From ATZT02 sp046046315 (lineage in GTDB: Bacteria > Actinomycetota > Actinomycetes > S36-B12 > UBA5976): a stretch of 39,884 nucleotides of DNA. A model generated the notes under the pieces. The model was not told the origin of the DNA and made no database searches. It was given only the letters and a program-made list of their open reading frames with translations. Location of the stretch: contig JBJOKB010000093.1 in assembly GCA_046046315.1 (NCBI GenBank), positions 1 through 39,884 of the forward strand, read 5' to 3'. Of the stretch, positions 17,253-26,804 are shown piece after piece; positions within the stretch are counted from its first letter, which is position 1; each line of letters opens with the position of its first letter. The position numbers were made by a program, and so were the translations under genes.

Positions 17253-18928
17253 GAATTAAGACTTTTTCTTATTTCCTCAAAAATTAACTCTCTTAAATCT
17301 GCCTCAGACTTTCTAGATTTAATTTTGACGACTAAAACCGTTATTCCTTTAGGTGTGCCTAAATTATTTATTAAATCTTCAGCTCGTTCAATTAATTTAA
17401 CTTGTGAACCAAGATTTTTTAATACCTCTGCTAAATCTATGTCTGTTGGGGTTCCAAACACTCTTTCAAAATCTTTAACTTCTGATTGCTCTAGTAAATT
17501 AAAAATTCCTCCACCATTATTGTCATTTATGATAAAAGTGATATTTGGCTTCTTTTCTAATTTTGGAATTACAAAACTCGATAAATCATGAATTGAGGCA
17601 ATATCGCCTAACATTGCAAATGTTGGAAGATTTGAACTAAGAGCTGTGCCCATTGCTGTAGCAACAACTCCGTCTATTCCGTTTACTCCTCTGTTCATTG
17701 AAATACTTACTTCTCCGTTTGAGAAGGGAGAATTTAATTCAGATGCTGTTAATAATTCAAAATCTCTAGCGGCCAGACTTGATGCTAAATGTATGTGAGA
17801 GTTTTTTGGCAAATTTTTCATTAAACAATCAACGACATGCAAAGCTGAAAGATCAGAATTTTCTTTAAGTACTCTTTCTATTACTGAATGTGCAGCACTT
17901 CCCACTTCTTGCCAGATCTTTTTCCAATCATTATTTGATTGTTTGGCAGGAATTCTAAATAGTCCAGGAATCCTTTGCTTAGCTGTCGAGTTAGTTACGA
18001 TGCTTGGTACGGCACAAGAAATAATTAAATTTCCTTTTTTTATTAATTCATTCACTTGACGAGAAAGACCAACACGACCAACGGTGAGTATTACTTCTGG
18101 TTTTAAATTATCTAGGTTTAGTGCAAACAAAGTTGGGGCATGAGAAACCATTCCCTTTCCAACACAAGTATGCGGAGGTTCGACAACAATCGGCCAATCA
18201 AGAGCGTTTCCTAATTCTTGTGCATAATTTAAATATTCAACATTCGTGCCACCTGCAACTATTAAACCTTTTTTATTTAGTAATTCTGTAGAAATATTTT
18301 CCGGTGATGTGGCAGTATCGCTTAAATTTTGTTTTTTTGAATCAAATATAAAATCTAAAGTGGGCACCAAAGGCTCAGCTAAAGTGATATTCAGATGAAC
18401 TGGTCCTCTATTCTTTACAGCGACAGTCATTACAGAATTAATACGATCTCTAATTGCTTCTCTTGCCGAAGATGTTTCAATTGCAAAAGATTCTGAGGCA
18501 ATTTCGATACTTCTATAAACGTAGTTTCCAAAAATATCCCTTTGTGCAATAACTTGATTTGCTCCAGTGCCCTGAACTGATGCAGGTCGATCGGCCGTAA
18601 GCACAATAAATGGAACTCCCGCGTATTTGGCTTCAACAATTGCTGGAAAAAGATTTGCCACGGCTGTTCCAGATGTTGTTAAAACAGCTGTGGGTTTACC
18701 TGTTTTTATTGCCGCTCCTAAAGCTAAGAACGCAGCAGATCTTTCATCAATTCTTACGTGTAATGAAATGAGTCCTTGTTGTTCAGCAGCAACGAGTGCC
18801 AATGAAATTGGACCATTTCTGGAACCAGGTGCAAGTGCAACAAACTCAACTCCAGCATTTATAAGTTGTTGAACTACTAATTGAGCTGTTTGAGCAGAAG
18901 CTGGTTGTTTAGATTCTTTTTCGGTCAC
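17249..18928 (-). CDS. menD: SEPHCHC synthase (thiamine-diphosphate dependent)
   Basis: A 559-residue enzyme that joins isochorismate and 2-oxoglutarate. Visible motifs are APGSRNGPISLAL near residue 35, the catalytic-glutamate region HVRIDERSAAFLALG, LTADRPASVQGTGANQVIAQ, and the thiamine-diphosphate segment MLGDIASIHDLSS with INDNNGGGIFNLL. Length is standard. The start is GTG, sharing a base with the menC stop (TAGTG), so menC and menD are coupled. Confidence 0.96.
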   Translation of the reverse strand: MTEKESKQPASAQTAQLVVQQLINAGVEFVALAPGSRNGPISLALVAAEQQGLISLHVRIDERSAAFLALGAAIKTGKPTAVLTTSGTAVANLFPAIVEAKYAGVPFIVLTADRPASVQGTGANQVIAQRDIFGNYVYRSIEIASESFAIETSSAREAIRDRINSVMTVAVKNRGPVHLNITLAEPLVPTLDFIFDSKKQNLSDTATSPENISTELLNKKGLIVAGGTNVEYLNYAQELGNALDWPIVVEPPHTCVGKGMVSHAPTLFALNLDNLKPEVILTVGRVGLSRQVNELIKKGNLIISCAVPSIVTNSTAKQRIPGLFRIPAKQSNNDWKKIWQEVGSAAHSVIERVLKENSDLSALHVVDCLMKNLPKNSHIHLASSLAARDFELLTASELNSPFSNGEVSISMNRGVNGIDGVVATAMGTALSSNLPTFAMLGDIASIHDLSSFVIPKLEKKPNITFIINDNNGGGIFNLLEQSEVKDFERVFGTPTDIDLAEVLKNLGSQVKLIERAEDLINNLGTPKGITVLVVKIKSRKSEADLRELIFEEIRKSLNS

Positions 18929-19908
18929 TAAAACCAGTTCCTCTCTCTTCCGAAATCAAATGCCATGTTAAGTCTCTGAATTAATTGAGAATGATTAGAA
19001 CTTTCTTTAATTATTGATTCGTCTATATCAAGTCTCTTTACTTCAACAAATCCATTATGGGGTTTAAGGGTTTTCGTAACAACATCAGTAGAAAGAATTG
19101 AGCCAGTAGCTGCACCTGCCACTAGTCCTGATCTATCACTTATTAAGGATTGGGCCAAAAGGGTCATATATAAACCAATACTTGTATCCATCGAACCTGA
19201 AACGACAACTTTTTTACCGCTATTCAGAATTTTTTCCGAAATTTCGGTGAATCTCTTAATTCCCCCGATTGGAATCGGTTTTACAACAATGAAATCTGCT
19301 ATTTGAGTTAGGGAGTTAATAAGTTCAGTATTAGTTGAATCTGGAGCCAATCGAAGATTTTCATCTACTGCTATTTCAATTGTAGTTTTATCTTTTAATT
19401 CAATTAATTCTTCAATAGTTGCACAAGGTTGTTCTACATATTCAACATTGAAATTAGATAAATTTGCACAATACTTGATCGCATCATCAATTTTTAAACT
19501 TCCATTAAAGTCAATTCTGAAAATAACATTTTTATGAAACGCAACAATTCGTTCTAAAAAATTAATATCTTTAATTAAATCTTTTCCTTCTAGTTTTACT
19601 TTTAAAGTTTTACAACCTGTTGCATTAAGAATTTCAATTGCTTTTTTTGATTCATTACTTGTGGATATTGCGTTTACTTCAATTAGGTTTGTTGGTGGAT
19701 CAGGTAATTTAGTCCAAGCCATTTCTAGCGCTGCTTGTAACCATCGTGTGCTGTGCTCTATTGAATGATTTGGGAAAGGCGCAAATTCAGCCCACCCAAA
19801 TTCTCCTTTTATTAAAACGCCTTCGCGATATTTATTTCCACGCATTGCATCTGTTAACTCAACTCTGAAAGTTTTCAGATTGGCTAAGGCAATTTCTTTA
19901 CTAAGCAT
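18928..19908 (-). CDS. menC: o-Succinylbenzoate synthase
   Basis: A 326-residue member of the enolase superfamily that dehydrates SHCHC to o-succinylbenzoate. Active-site features are visible: the KxK lysine pair in TLKVKLEG (residues about 101-108), the metal-binding RIDFNGSL, the glutamate in VEQPCATIEEL, IAVDENLRL, and the second catalytic lysine in VVKPIPIGG. An AAAAGGAAG ribosome site in the 17-base gap after menB precedes its ATG. Confidence 0.93.
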   Translation of the reverse strand: MLSKEIALANLKTFRVELTDAMRGNKYREGVLIKGEFGWAEFAPFPNHSIEHSTRWLQAALEMAWTKLPDPPTNLIEVNAISTSNESKKAIEILNATGCKTLKVKLEGKDLIKDINFLERIVAFHKNVIFRIDFNGSLKIDDAIKYCANLSNFNVEYVEQPCATIEELIELKDKTTIEIAVDENLRLAPDSTNTELINSLTQIADFIVVKPIPIGGIKRFTEISEKILNSGKKVVVSGSMDTSIGLYMTLLAQSLISDRSGLVAGAATGSILSTDVVTKTLKPHNGFVEVKRLDIDESIIKESSNHSQLIQRLNMAFDFGRERNWF

Positions 19909-19925
19909 TAAAACTTACTTCCTTT

Positions 19926-20792
19926 TTAAGGACGCTTTGGAAATTTACCGAAATCAGGCTTTCTTTTTTCTTTATAAGCATTACGGCCTTCTTGTGCTTC
20001 TTCGCTCATGTAATACAGCAGAGTTGCATCTCCTGCTAATTGTTGAACTCCCGCCAATCCATCATCTGCAGCATTAAATGATGCCTTAAGTAATCGAAGA
20101 GAAAGTGGAGAATGTTGCAACATTTCTTTTGCCCACTTAACGGTTTCTTTCTCTAATTGAGTTAATGGCACAACTGCGTTTACTAATCCCCACTCCAAAG
20201 CAGTTTTTGCATCATATTGTCTCGCTAAAAACCAAATTTCTTTTGCTCTCTTTAATCCGATTTGACGTGATAGCAAGCTTGATCCAAACCCGCCATCAAA
20301 TGAACCAACTCTTGGACCTGTTTGACCAAATTTTGCATTATCTGCTGCTATTGATAAATCACAAACCACGTGTAAAACATGTCCGCCACCAATTGCAAAT
20401 CCAGCAATCATTGCAATCACAGGTTTAGGAAGTCTTCTAATTTGAACTTGCAAATCTAAAACGTTAAGTCGACCAATTCCCTTTTGTGCAACTTCATCAT
20501 CGCCCATGTATCCATCATCGCCACGGATACTTTGATCCCCACCTGAACAAAAAGCTAGATCACCTTTTCCGGTAAGAATAATTACGCCAACCTCATTATC
20601 ATCTCGCGCCATATCAAAAGCTTTAATTAATTCTGTAACTGTTTGAGGTCTAAACGCATTTCTTTTTTCTGGACGATTGATTGTTATTTTGGCAATACCA
20701 TCAGCAACGTGATATTCGATATCTCTCCATTGACCTTCAGGTTTCCAATTCAATGCAGATTCGATTGAGGATTTAGCTGGATCGTTAGTCAC
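19926..20792 (-). CDS. menB: 1,4-Dihydroxy-2-naphthoyl-CoA synthase
   Basis: A 288-residue crotonase-family enzyme that closes the naphthoquinone ring from o-succinylbenzoyl-CoA. It shows ITINRPEKRNAFRPQTV (residues about 36-52), the oxyanion-hole region CSGGDQSIRGDDGY, GGGHVLHVVCDLSIAADNA, and the MenB-specific GPRVGSFDGGFGSSLLSR. The C-terminal PDFGKFPKRP is also typical. The start is GTG at 20792 with only a weak purine-rich site upstream; the gene is 33 bases from divergent menE. Confidence 0.97.
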   Translation of the reverse strand: MTNDPAKSSIESALNWKPEGQWRDIEYHVADGIAKITINRPEKRNAFRPQTVTELIKAFDMARDDNEVGVIILTGKGDLAFCSGGDQSIRGDDGYMGDDEVAQKGIGRLNVLDLQVQIRRLPKPVIAMIAGFAIGGGHVLHVVCDLSIAADNAKFGQTGPRVGSFDGGFGSSLLSRQIGLKRAKEIWFLARQYDAKTALEWGLVNAVVPLTQLEKETVKWAKEMLQHSPLSLRLLKASFNAADDGLAGVQQLAGDATLLYYMSEEAQEGRNAYKEKRKPDFGKFPKRP

Positions 20793-20825
20793 TTAAAAAC
20801 ATTCACTCTCTACGCTGGTGTCCTG

Positions 20826-21992
20826 ATGACTCCAATCTTTGCAAACCGAGTTCTACTGCCCGCTGGCCGGAAGGCTGCTGACGCAGTTTCAGAGGCAATT
20901 TCTAAAAGTCTTAATGAAAAATCAATTAGTGCACTAGTTCCAACTACAAAAGGTGAAAGTTTAGCCAATAAATATGAAAATGCGATTGATGTTTCAATTC
21001 CTTGTGAAATCGATTCAGGTCTAATTGTTTGCACTAGTGGATCGACTGGAAATCCAAAAGCTGTTGAAATCTCCTCCCAAGCTTTGATTGAGGCCACCAA
21101 ACTTGTTAATTCAAAATTTGAAGAACCTGCCTCTTGGCTTTTAGCAATTAATCCTGCATTTATTGGCGGTGCCATGGTTATCGCAAGAGCAATTGCTCAA
21201 AAGCAAAAATGGGAATACGGATTAGATGATGATGGAAAATTTTCTCCAGAAATTTTTGCTGGGATTGCCCAAACATTTATTGCGAAAAATGGCAGGGTGA
21301 GAACCTCGCTAGTTGCGGCACAACTTTCAGCATTGATTGCGCAAGATCAAACTGAATTACTAACTAAATTTGATGCAATCTTGGTAGGTGGTGGACAAAT
21401 CTCACCAGAAATTTATAACAAATTAAAAAATCAAGGTGTTAATTTAATAAGAACTTACGGAATGACCGAAACTTGTGGAGGTGTTGTGTGGGACGGTAAA
21501 GTTCTTGAAAATGTAAAGATAAGAATTGAAAATCCGGCTAATGGTGGTGCTGGAAGAATCTCTATCAATAGTCCAAGTAATGCCACTTGTTACCACGGAA
21601 ATAGTGAAGGCATAACTCAGCTTAATCAAATAACTTTCAATAACGGTTGGGTTTTAACTCAAGACATAGGAACTTATGAAAATGGTATTTTGAAAATAAT
21701 TGGAAGAAGCGACGACATTGTTATTTCCGGTGGTGTAAATGTTTCTGTTCATGCCGTTGAAAATGTATTAAGAGATCAAGTTGGAGTTGAAGATGCTGTT
21801 GTTTTTGCAATGCCAGATGAAACTTGGGGCACAATAATTGCAGCTGTAGTTGTTGGAGATGCTGATTTACTTACTCTGCAAGACGCAGTTGAAAAAGAAT
21901 TGGGAAGTCCTGCCAAACCGAGAGTAATAAAGTTTGCACACGAACTGCCTTTGCTTCCAAATGGCAAAATTGATGTAGATTCTTTGAAGTGA
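20826..21992 (+). CDS. menE: o-Succinylbenzoate-CoA ligase
   Basis: A 388-residue, short actinobacterial-type adenylate-forming ligase that activates o-succinylbenzoate. It has the phosphate-binding CTSGSTGNPKAVEIS near residue 70, the A5-type RTYGMTETCGGVVW, the hinge GRSDDIVISGGVNVSVHAVE, and a terminal LLPNGKIDVDSLK with the C-domain lysine. It lacks much of the N-terminal part of Firmicutes MenE but is close to actinobacterial lengths. Upstream TACGCT at 20811-20816 is a candidate -10 for a near-leaderless transcript. Its end overlaps menA. Confidence 0.93.
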   Translation: MTPIFANRVLLPAGRKAADAVSEAISKSLNEKSISALVPTTKGESLANKYENAIDVSIPCEIDSGLIVCTSGSTGNPKAVEISSQALIEATKLVNSKFEEPASWLLAINPAFIGGAMVIARAIAQKQKWEYGLDDDGKFSPEIFAGIAQTFIAKNGRVRTSLVAAQLSALIAQDQTELLTKFDAILVGGGQISPEIYNKLKNQGVNLIRTYGMTETCGGVVWDGKVLENVKIRIENPANGGAGRISINSPSNATCYHGNSEGITQLNQITFNNGWVLTQDIGTYENGILKIIGRSDDIVISGGVNVSVHAVENVLRDQVGVEDAVVFAMPDETWGTIIAAVVVGDADLLTLQDAVEKELGSPAKPRVIKFAHELPLLPNGKIDVDSLK

Positions 21993-22894
21993 CCAGTTTA
22001 AATATTTGGTATCAGGGAGCAAGACCCAAAACTTTGGGTGCTGCAATTGCACCAGTTTTAGTGGGTTCTTCCATTGCATATTATGAAGATTCATTCAATT
22101 TAACTATTTCATTCTTAGCATTATTAGTCAGTTTGTCTATTCAAATCGGTGTCAATTATGCAAATGATTACTCTGATGGAATTAAAGGCACAGATGATCA
22201 AAGAGTTGGCCCAGTGCGTTTGGTTGGGCAAAAACTTGCCAAACCAAACGCGGTTAAAAGCGCAGCATTCTTATTCTTTTTAATTGCAGCTCTTGCCGGG
22301 TTGTTGATAACAATTATTTCTGAACAATGGTGGTTCATTCTTTTAGGTATTTCAGCAATAATTTCAGCTTGGACTTACACCGGTGGACCAAAACCATACG
22401 GCTATGCAGGTTTAGGTGAATTATTTGTATTTATTTATTTTGGGATAGTTGCAGTTCTTGGAACAATTTATGCGCAAACACTTTTTTTCAAGCCATATTT
22501 CTTAATTTATGCTTTTGCAATCGGTTTTTTTGCTTCAGCAATATTGGTTGCTAATAATTTAAGAGATAGGCAAAAAGACCTTCAAAATAACAAAAATACG
22601 CTAGCAGTAAAGTTGGGAGATAGGTCAACAAGAATATTATTTTTAATCTTAATAATTTCACCTTTTTTACTGGTCACTTCATTCTTTATCTATAACAAAT
22701 TATTTCTAGAATCTACAATAGAATTTATTACACAAATTCATTTATTTGCCGCTTTCTTGGCTTGGAAGTGTATTAGACCAGTAACTAAACATGCCGTTGG
22801 AAAGGATTTAATTCCTGTTTTAGTTAACACTGGAAAAACAGAATTACTTTGGGCATTACTTGTTTCTCTTGGCCTGATTCTAGAAACTATTTAA
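21989..22894 (+). CDS. menA: 1,4-Dihydroxy-2-naphthoate polyprenyltransferase
   Basis: A 301-residue UbiA-family membrane enzyme that prenylates dihydroxynaphthoate. The substrate-binding aspartates are in GVNYANDYSDGIKGTDD (residues about 51-67) and in VANNLRDRQKDLQNNKNTLA (residues about 187-206). About eight membrane helices are predicted. The start is GTG, overlapping the menE stop (GTGA), so the two are coupled. The N-terminal WYQGARPKTLGAAIAPVLVG is typical of MenA. Confidence 0.96.
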   Translation: MTSLNIWYQGARPKTLGAAIAPVLVGSSIAYYEDSFNLTISFLALLVSLSIQIGVNYANDYSDGIKGTDDQRVGPVRLVGQKLAKPNAVKSAAFLFFLIAALAGLLITIISEQWWFILLGISAIISAWTYTGGPKPYGYAGLGELFVFIYFGIVAVLGTIYAQTLFFKPYFLIYAFAIGFFASAILVANNLRDRQKDLQNNKNTLAVKLGDRSTRILFLILIISPFLLVTSFFIYNKLFLESTIEFITQIHLFAAFLAWKCIRPVTKHAVGKDLIPVLVNTGKTELLWALLVSLGLILETI

Positions 22895-23145
22895 TTTCCG
22901 TTGATTATTTTGTCTTCTTTTTCTGCAGCAGAGGCAATTTTTTTGTTAACCTTTTGAAATGCTGAAAAAATCGAGTTAGACAACTTATCTCTTGTATTTG
23001 ATAAGACAAAAAGGCTGACAATTCCTGAAGCTAGAAAGCCAATCAAAATCAAAGTAATTCCTCTTAAACCAAGCAGAAAACCAACACCGAGAAAAGCAAA
23101 CAAAATTAGGATTCTCAAAAAAGTGTAGGTAAATATATTTTTCAA
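22891..23145 (-). CDS. Small DUF4229-type membrane protein
   Basis: An 84-residue protein with two membrane helices (residues about 8-25 and 30-48) and a lysine-rich cytoplasmic tail. Composition and position, between ccsA and menA, match the DUF4229 proteins found at this place in other actinobacteria such as mycobacteria. No function is established; the constant neighbourhood hints at a role around cytochrome c assembly or quinones, which is inference. It lies two bases after ccsA and overlaps menA tail-to-tail. Confidence 0.72.
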   Translation of the reverse strand: MKNIFTYTFLRILILFAFLGVGFLLGLRGITLILIGFLASGIVSLFVLSNTRDKLSNSIFSAFQKVNKKIASAAEKEDKIINGN

Positions 23146-23147
23146 GA

Positions 23148-23969
23148 TTAAACCCCTGCGTAACTATGAAGTCCTGTAACCCAAATATTTATTACAAAAA
23201 AATTAAAAACAATTGCTGCATACCCTGCTATGCTTACCCAAGCCGATTTCGTGCCTTTCCAACCAATTGTCACTCGAGAATGTAAATACGCTGCATAAAT
23301 AATCCAGGTAATAAATGCCCACGTTTCTTTTGGATCCCATCCCCAATATCTTCCCCAAGCGCTTTCTGCCCAGATTGCGCCTGAAATAACCGCAAAGGTC
23401 CAAATCGGAAATGCAAAAAGTACAACTTTATATGAAAATCCATCAATTCTTTTAGCTGAGGGAAGGTTTTTAAATTTTCCTTTATTTCTTAACAAATACA
23501 AAATTGATAAAGCAAAATTTATTGAAAATGCACCATATGAAATTATTGCTGAGCTAACATGAATTAAAAGCCAACTTGATTTTAAAGCAGGAACTAATGG
23601 TCCACTTTCCGTGTAAAGAACAATAACGGAAAGACCTAAAAGCAAAATTACAGGAACGATTACAAAAATTCCTAGCCAAGCTATATCTTTCTTAATTGAA
23701 ATAAATAAAAAGGTAAAAATTATTGCGACAGCTGAAGCCAATGCAAACTCATACATATTTCCCCAAGGAGCACGCTGTGCTGCAATTCCTCTTAAAATTA
23801 ATGCGGCCATTAAGAAAAAACCAGTTAGCCAAGTTAAAGATATTGCAACATTTGAAATTCGTGAATTCTTTTTCTCTTGAGTTAAAGACAAAGAAAATAA
23901 AATTAGATTAAGTGCCGCAAGGAAAATACCAAAGTAAACTAAAAGGTTGCTTAGCGAATTTGCACTCAA
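23148..23969 (-). CDS. ccsA: Cytochrome c biogenesis protein CcsA (System II heme handling)
   Basis: A 273-residue membrane protein with about eight helices. It contains the tryptophan-rich heme-handling motif WGRYWGWDPKETWAF (residues 205-219) and conserved histidines at about 137, 230 and 268 that fit the heme ligands of CcsA/ResC. With ResB it exports heme and ligates it to CXXCH motifs outside the membrane. The start is TTG, overlapping the resB stop (TTGA). It is a little shorter than many actinobacterial homologues. Confidence 0.94.
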   Translation of the reverse strand: MSANSLSNLLVYFGIFLAALNLILFSLSLTQEKKNSRISNVAISLTWLTGFFLMAALILRGIAAQRAPWGNMYEFALASAVAIIFTFLFISIKKDIAWLGIFVIVPVILLLGLSVIVLYTESGPLVPALKSSWLLIHVSSAIISYGAFSINFALSILYLLRNKGKFKNLPSAKRIDGFSYKVVLFAFPIWTFAVISGAIWAESAWGRYWGWDPKETWAFITWIIYAAYLHSRVTIGWKGTKSAWVSIAGYAAIVFNFFVINIWVTGLHSYAGV

Positions 23970-25501
23970 ATTGATCTATCCTCTTTTTTCTTTATCTTCT
24001 TTACACCTAATTCCATCAATATTTTTTCAATATCTTTATTGATGTCGTGGTTAGCACTTTTTGCAAGCCCCGCTATCTCTATAACACTAGAACCTATTGA
24101 GGTTTTTGGCATCAGCACCCAAATTCTTCGCCTTTGTACGAATAAACCAAAAAACATTCCCCCCATGGCAAGAATTGCTCCTATTAAAGCTAAAAATCTT
24201 CCTGGTTCATATGCGACCTGAAAAGAAGCAAATTGATCAACCGAAAGAAACTTAACTTCGTAACCTTGATCCGTGACCCATGTTTCGCCGGGTTTTAATT
24301 CTTCGATACCAAGTTCCTTCATTTTTGTTGTATCAAGTTTGTAGATGCTTTGAGCAATACCTTGATTAACACCTAAATCTCCTTGCCAAAGAGACATAAA
24401 GATTTGTGGATTATCCAAAGCTGGAAAAACTGAAACTGGACCATTGACTGGATCAACAATTGCAGTGGGTAAAAATCTGGCATTAATGCCAAGTTGTGGA
24501 TTTTCATCAGCAATTTTTATTACACCTGTTGACGAAAAGTTTCCGTCTTGAGGTAGGAACACAACGGAGTCAGAAAAAATAATTTCTTTCTGAGGATTTA
24601 ATACTTCAAGTCTCGGTGCATAACCATGACCGGTTAAATAGATTTTCGTACCGTCGTTATTAAATGGTTTATTTACTAAAACCTTTAATTCTTTTTGACC
24701 ATCTACAACAATATTTGCTTCAAATTTACGTGGAGAACCTTTTTGGTTTACACTTCTTTCAAATTCAACAACAAAGTCTTTGAGAGTAAAAAAGAAATCT
24801 GGCATACTTGAAATATTAAATAGTTTTCCAGCTCGAAAGTCATCGTATTGAGTTAAAGTGTTGGCAAATCCACTTCCCTCTTTAACAATTACGGTTCCTC
24901 TATAACTAAAAAGTGCCCCAAATGCCAAAGCTACCGTTATCAGAATCAAACTTGCGTGAAATATTAGATTTCCTGCTTCTCTTGCATATCCCTTTTCTGC
25001 AGTTAAACCATTTAATTTTTTATTTGTTCGCCAACCAAGATTATTTAATTTCAACTCAATTTTATCAATATTAGATTTGGATATTTTTATTTCTTGGTAT
25101 CCAGAAAATTTATTTATACTAGTAGGCGGATTTGGGGGAACTTCATTAAAGGACTGCCAATAAACTCTCAATCTAGGCACAACACACCCAATTAATGAAA
25201 TCATTAATAAGATATATAGAGCCGAAAACCAAAATGATCCATAAACATCAAAGAAACTTAGTGATTCAAAAATATCAGCCAAGCCAGGATTTTCATTTTT
25301 CCAATTATTAACTTTAAGAATCGAAGCTGTTCTTTGCGGAAGAATTGATCCTGGAATAGCGGCAAGTGCAACTAACAAAAGTAATAGAAGAGCTGTGTTC
25401 ATGCTTGTTAATTGACGCCACGTCCAACGCAGAAATCCAACAAAATTAAGCGGAGGTAATGGAGTTTCTGTTCTTTGTTTTGGTGAAATTTGTTTTTTCA
25501 T
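23966..25501 (-). CDS. resB: Cytochrome c biogenesis protein ResB (Ccs1)
   Basis: A 511-residue partner of CcsA. Features are three N-terminal helices with WRQLTSMNTALLLLLLVALA (residues about 28-47) and PGSILPQR just after, a large extracytoplasmic domain (residues about 210-430), and a last helix near FLALIGAILAMGGMFFGLFV. The order ccdA-resB-ccsA with ATGA/TTGA overlaps indicates coupled translation. Together these genes make up the heme-ligation part of System II. Confidence 0.95.
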   Translation of the reverse strand: MKKQISPKQRTETPLPPLNFVGFLRWTWRQLTSMNTALLLLLLVALAAIPGSILPQRTASILKVNNWKNENPGLADIFESLSFFDVYGSFWFSALYILLMISLIGCVVPRLRVYWQSFNEVPPNPPTSINKFSGYQEIKISKSNIDKIELKLNNLGWRTNKKLNGLTAEKGYAREAGNLIFHASLILITVALAFGALFSYRGTVIVKEGSGFANTLTQYDDFRAGKLFNISSMPDFFFTLKDFVVEFERSVNQKGSPRKFEANIVVDGQKELKVLVNKPFNNDGTKIYLTGHGYAPRLEVLNPQKEIIFSDSVVFLPQDGNFSSTGVIKIADENPQLGINARFLPTAIVDPVNGPVSVFPALDNPQIFMSLWQGDLGVNQGIAQSIYKLDTTKMKELGIEELKPGETWVTDQGYEVKFLSVDQFASFQVAYEPGRFLALIGAILAMGGMFFGLFVQRRRIWVLMPKTSIGSSVIEIAGLAKSANHDINKDIEKILMELGVKKIKKKEDRSI

Positions 25502-26229
25502 AGTACTGGAGTAAATCCTGAAATTAGTATTCGTAATTGAATGGTCACTTCAGACCAAAGTCCGCTTACAAGAAGGAAACCAATGAATATCAAAAGTATT
25601 CCACCTAATCTTATAAAAAATAGTTGATGCTTTCTTAACCAATTGACAGAAATTATTGCTTTCTCCAAGATAAATGTGATTACTAAAAATGGTAAACCTA
25701 AACCAATTCCATAGCATGCAGAAAGAATTGCTCCACGAAAAACTGTGGCTTGGTTAAATGCCAGAGTTTGAACAGCCGCCAAAGTCGGTCCAATACATGG
25801 TGTCCACCCAATGGCAAATAAAGCACCTAACAAAGGAGCTCCAATAATTCCTTGTTTAACGGGCGTGTGAAATCTGTATTCCCTCTTGAATAAATTCCAG
25901 AATCCTAAATAACTTATACCAAGAGCCATAACAAATAGACCCATAATTCGCTCAATGGTTTTGCCATTGGAAACAAACCAACCACCAATTCCTCCAAAAA
26001 ACATACCGATACAAACAAAAACAAAAGTAAAACCAATTATAAAAAGTAAGGTAGCAAGTAATGCTTTTGATTTTTTAATTGATTTATTGGCATTTAAACC
26101 AAAACCGGTAATAAATGAAAGATATCCCGGAACTAGCGGTAACACACATGGTGACAAAAAGGAAATCACACCTGCGCTGAATGAAATTAAAATAGCTATT
26201 AACAGAGAGCCTTGGGTGACGGTATTCAT
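25498..26229 (-). CDS. ccdA: Cytochrome c biogenesis protein CcdA (DsbD-like thiol transporter)
   Basis: A 243-residue, six-helix membrane protein moving reducing equivalents from cytoplasmic thioredoxin to the outer face. Both redox cysteines are visible: Cys28 in FLSPCVLPLVPGYLS and Cys145 in GWTPCIGPTLAAV. Its partner is the thioredoxin lipoprotein encoded just upstream, whose stop codon overlaps this ATG. The pair keeps apocytochrome CXXCH cysteines reduced for heme attachment. Confidence 0.95.
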   Translation of the reverse strand: MNTVTQGSLLIAILISFSAGVISFLSPCVLPLVPGYLSFITGFGLNANKSIKKSKALLATLLFIIGFTFVFVCIGMFFGGIGGWFVSNGKTIERIMGLFVMALGISYLGFWNLFKREYRFHTPVKQGIIGAPLLGALFAIGWTPCIGPTLAAVQTLAFNQATVFRGAILSACYGIGLGLPFLVITFILEKAIISVNWLRKHQLFFIRLGGILLIFIGFLLVSGLWSEVTIQLRILISGFTPVL

Positions 26230-26804
26230 TCATCGACCAAACTTGAAATAAAACCTTGTATTAAAGCCCTGTCTATTGGTCCAAGTTGTCTAGCCGCAAC
26301 GAGTCCATTTTTATCAATTAACACGGTGGATGGAATTGCATTTGCAGGTAGAGAATCTTTGAATCCTAAAAGCAGAACTCCATCACGATCATAAATATTG
26401 GGGTAAGTTATTTCAAAATTTGAAATAAATTTTTCTGCAGAAACCTTAGAATCTCTGATATTTATCCCGATAAATTCAACACCACTGGATTTATTTTTAA
26501 GATACAAATCTTGAATTTCTTTGGCTTCCTTTCGACAGGGCGCACACCATGAGCCCCAGACATTCAAAACAATTACTTTATTCTTGTAACTATTTAAATC
26601 AATTGTTTCTCCATTAAAACTTGTCGCTTGCAATTTAGGTGCTGATTCTCTTTCTTCTACTTTAAGAAATGTTGCAGAACCATCTCCTGAAATGAATCCG
26701 GCATCGCCAGAATTTTGAATGGATGCGTTAGGACTTGCACAGGCTGTAAGTAAAAAAAAACTTAAAAGAAATTTTGAGTTACGCACCAGATATTTTGCTT
26801 GCAT
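26226..26804 (-). CDS. TlpA/ResA-like thioredoxin lipoprotein
   Basis: A 192-residue extracytoplasmic thiol-disulfide protein. It has a short hydrophobic signal ending in the lipobox LTAC (Cys22) and a thioredoxin fold with WCAPC at residues 86-90. It probably accepts electrons from CcdA and reduces apocytochrome c. The ATG lies 26 bases inside the preceding phosphatase gene; a GTG at 26786 would give a shorter signal peptide (MRNSKFLLSFF...) and is a fair alternative. It is stop-overlapped with ccdA. Confidence 0.9.
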   Translation of the reverse strand: MQAKYLVRNSKFLLSFFLLTACASPNASIQNSGDAGFISGDGSATFLKVEERESAPKLQATSFNGETIDLNSYKNKVIVLNVWGSWCAPCRKEAKEIQDLYLKNKSSGVEFIGINIRDSKVSAEKFISNFEITYPNIYDRDGVLLLGFKDSLPANAIPSTVLIDKNGLVAARQLGPIDRALIQGFISSLVDE

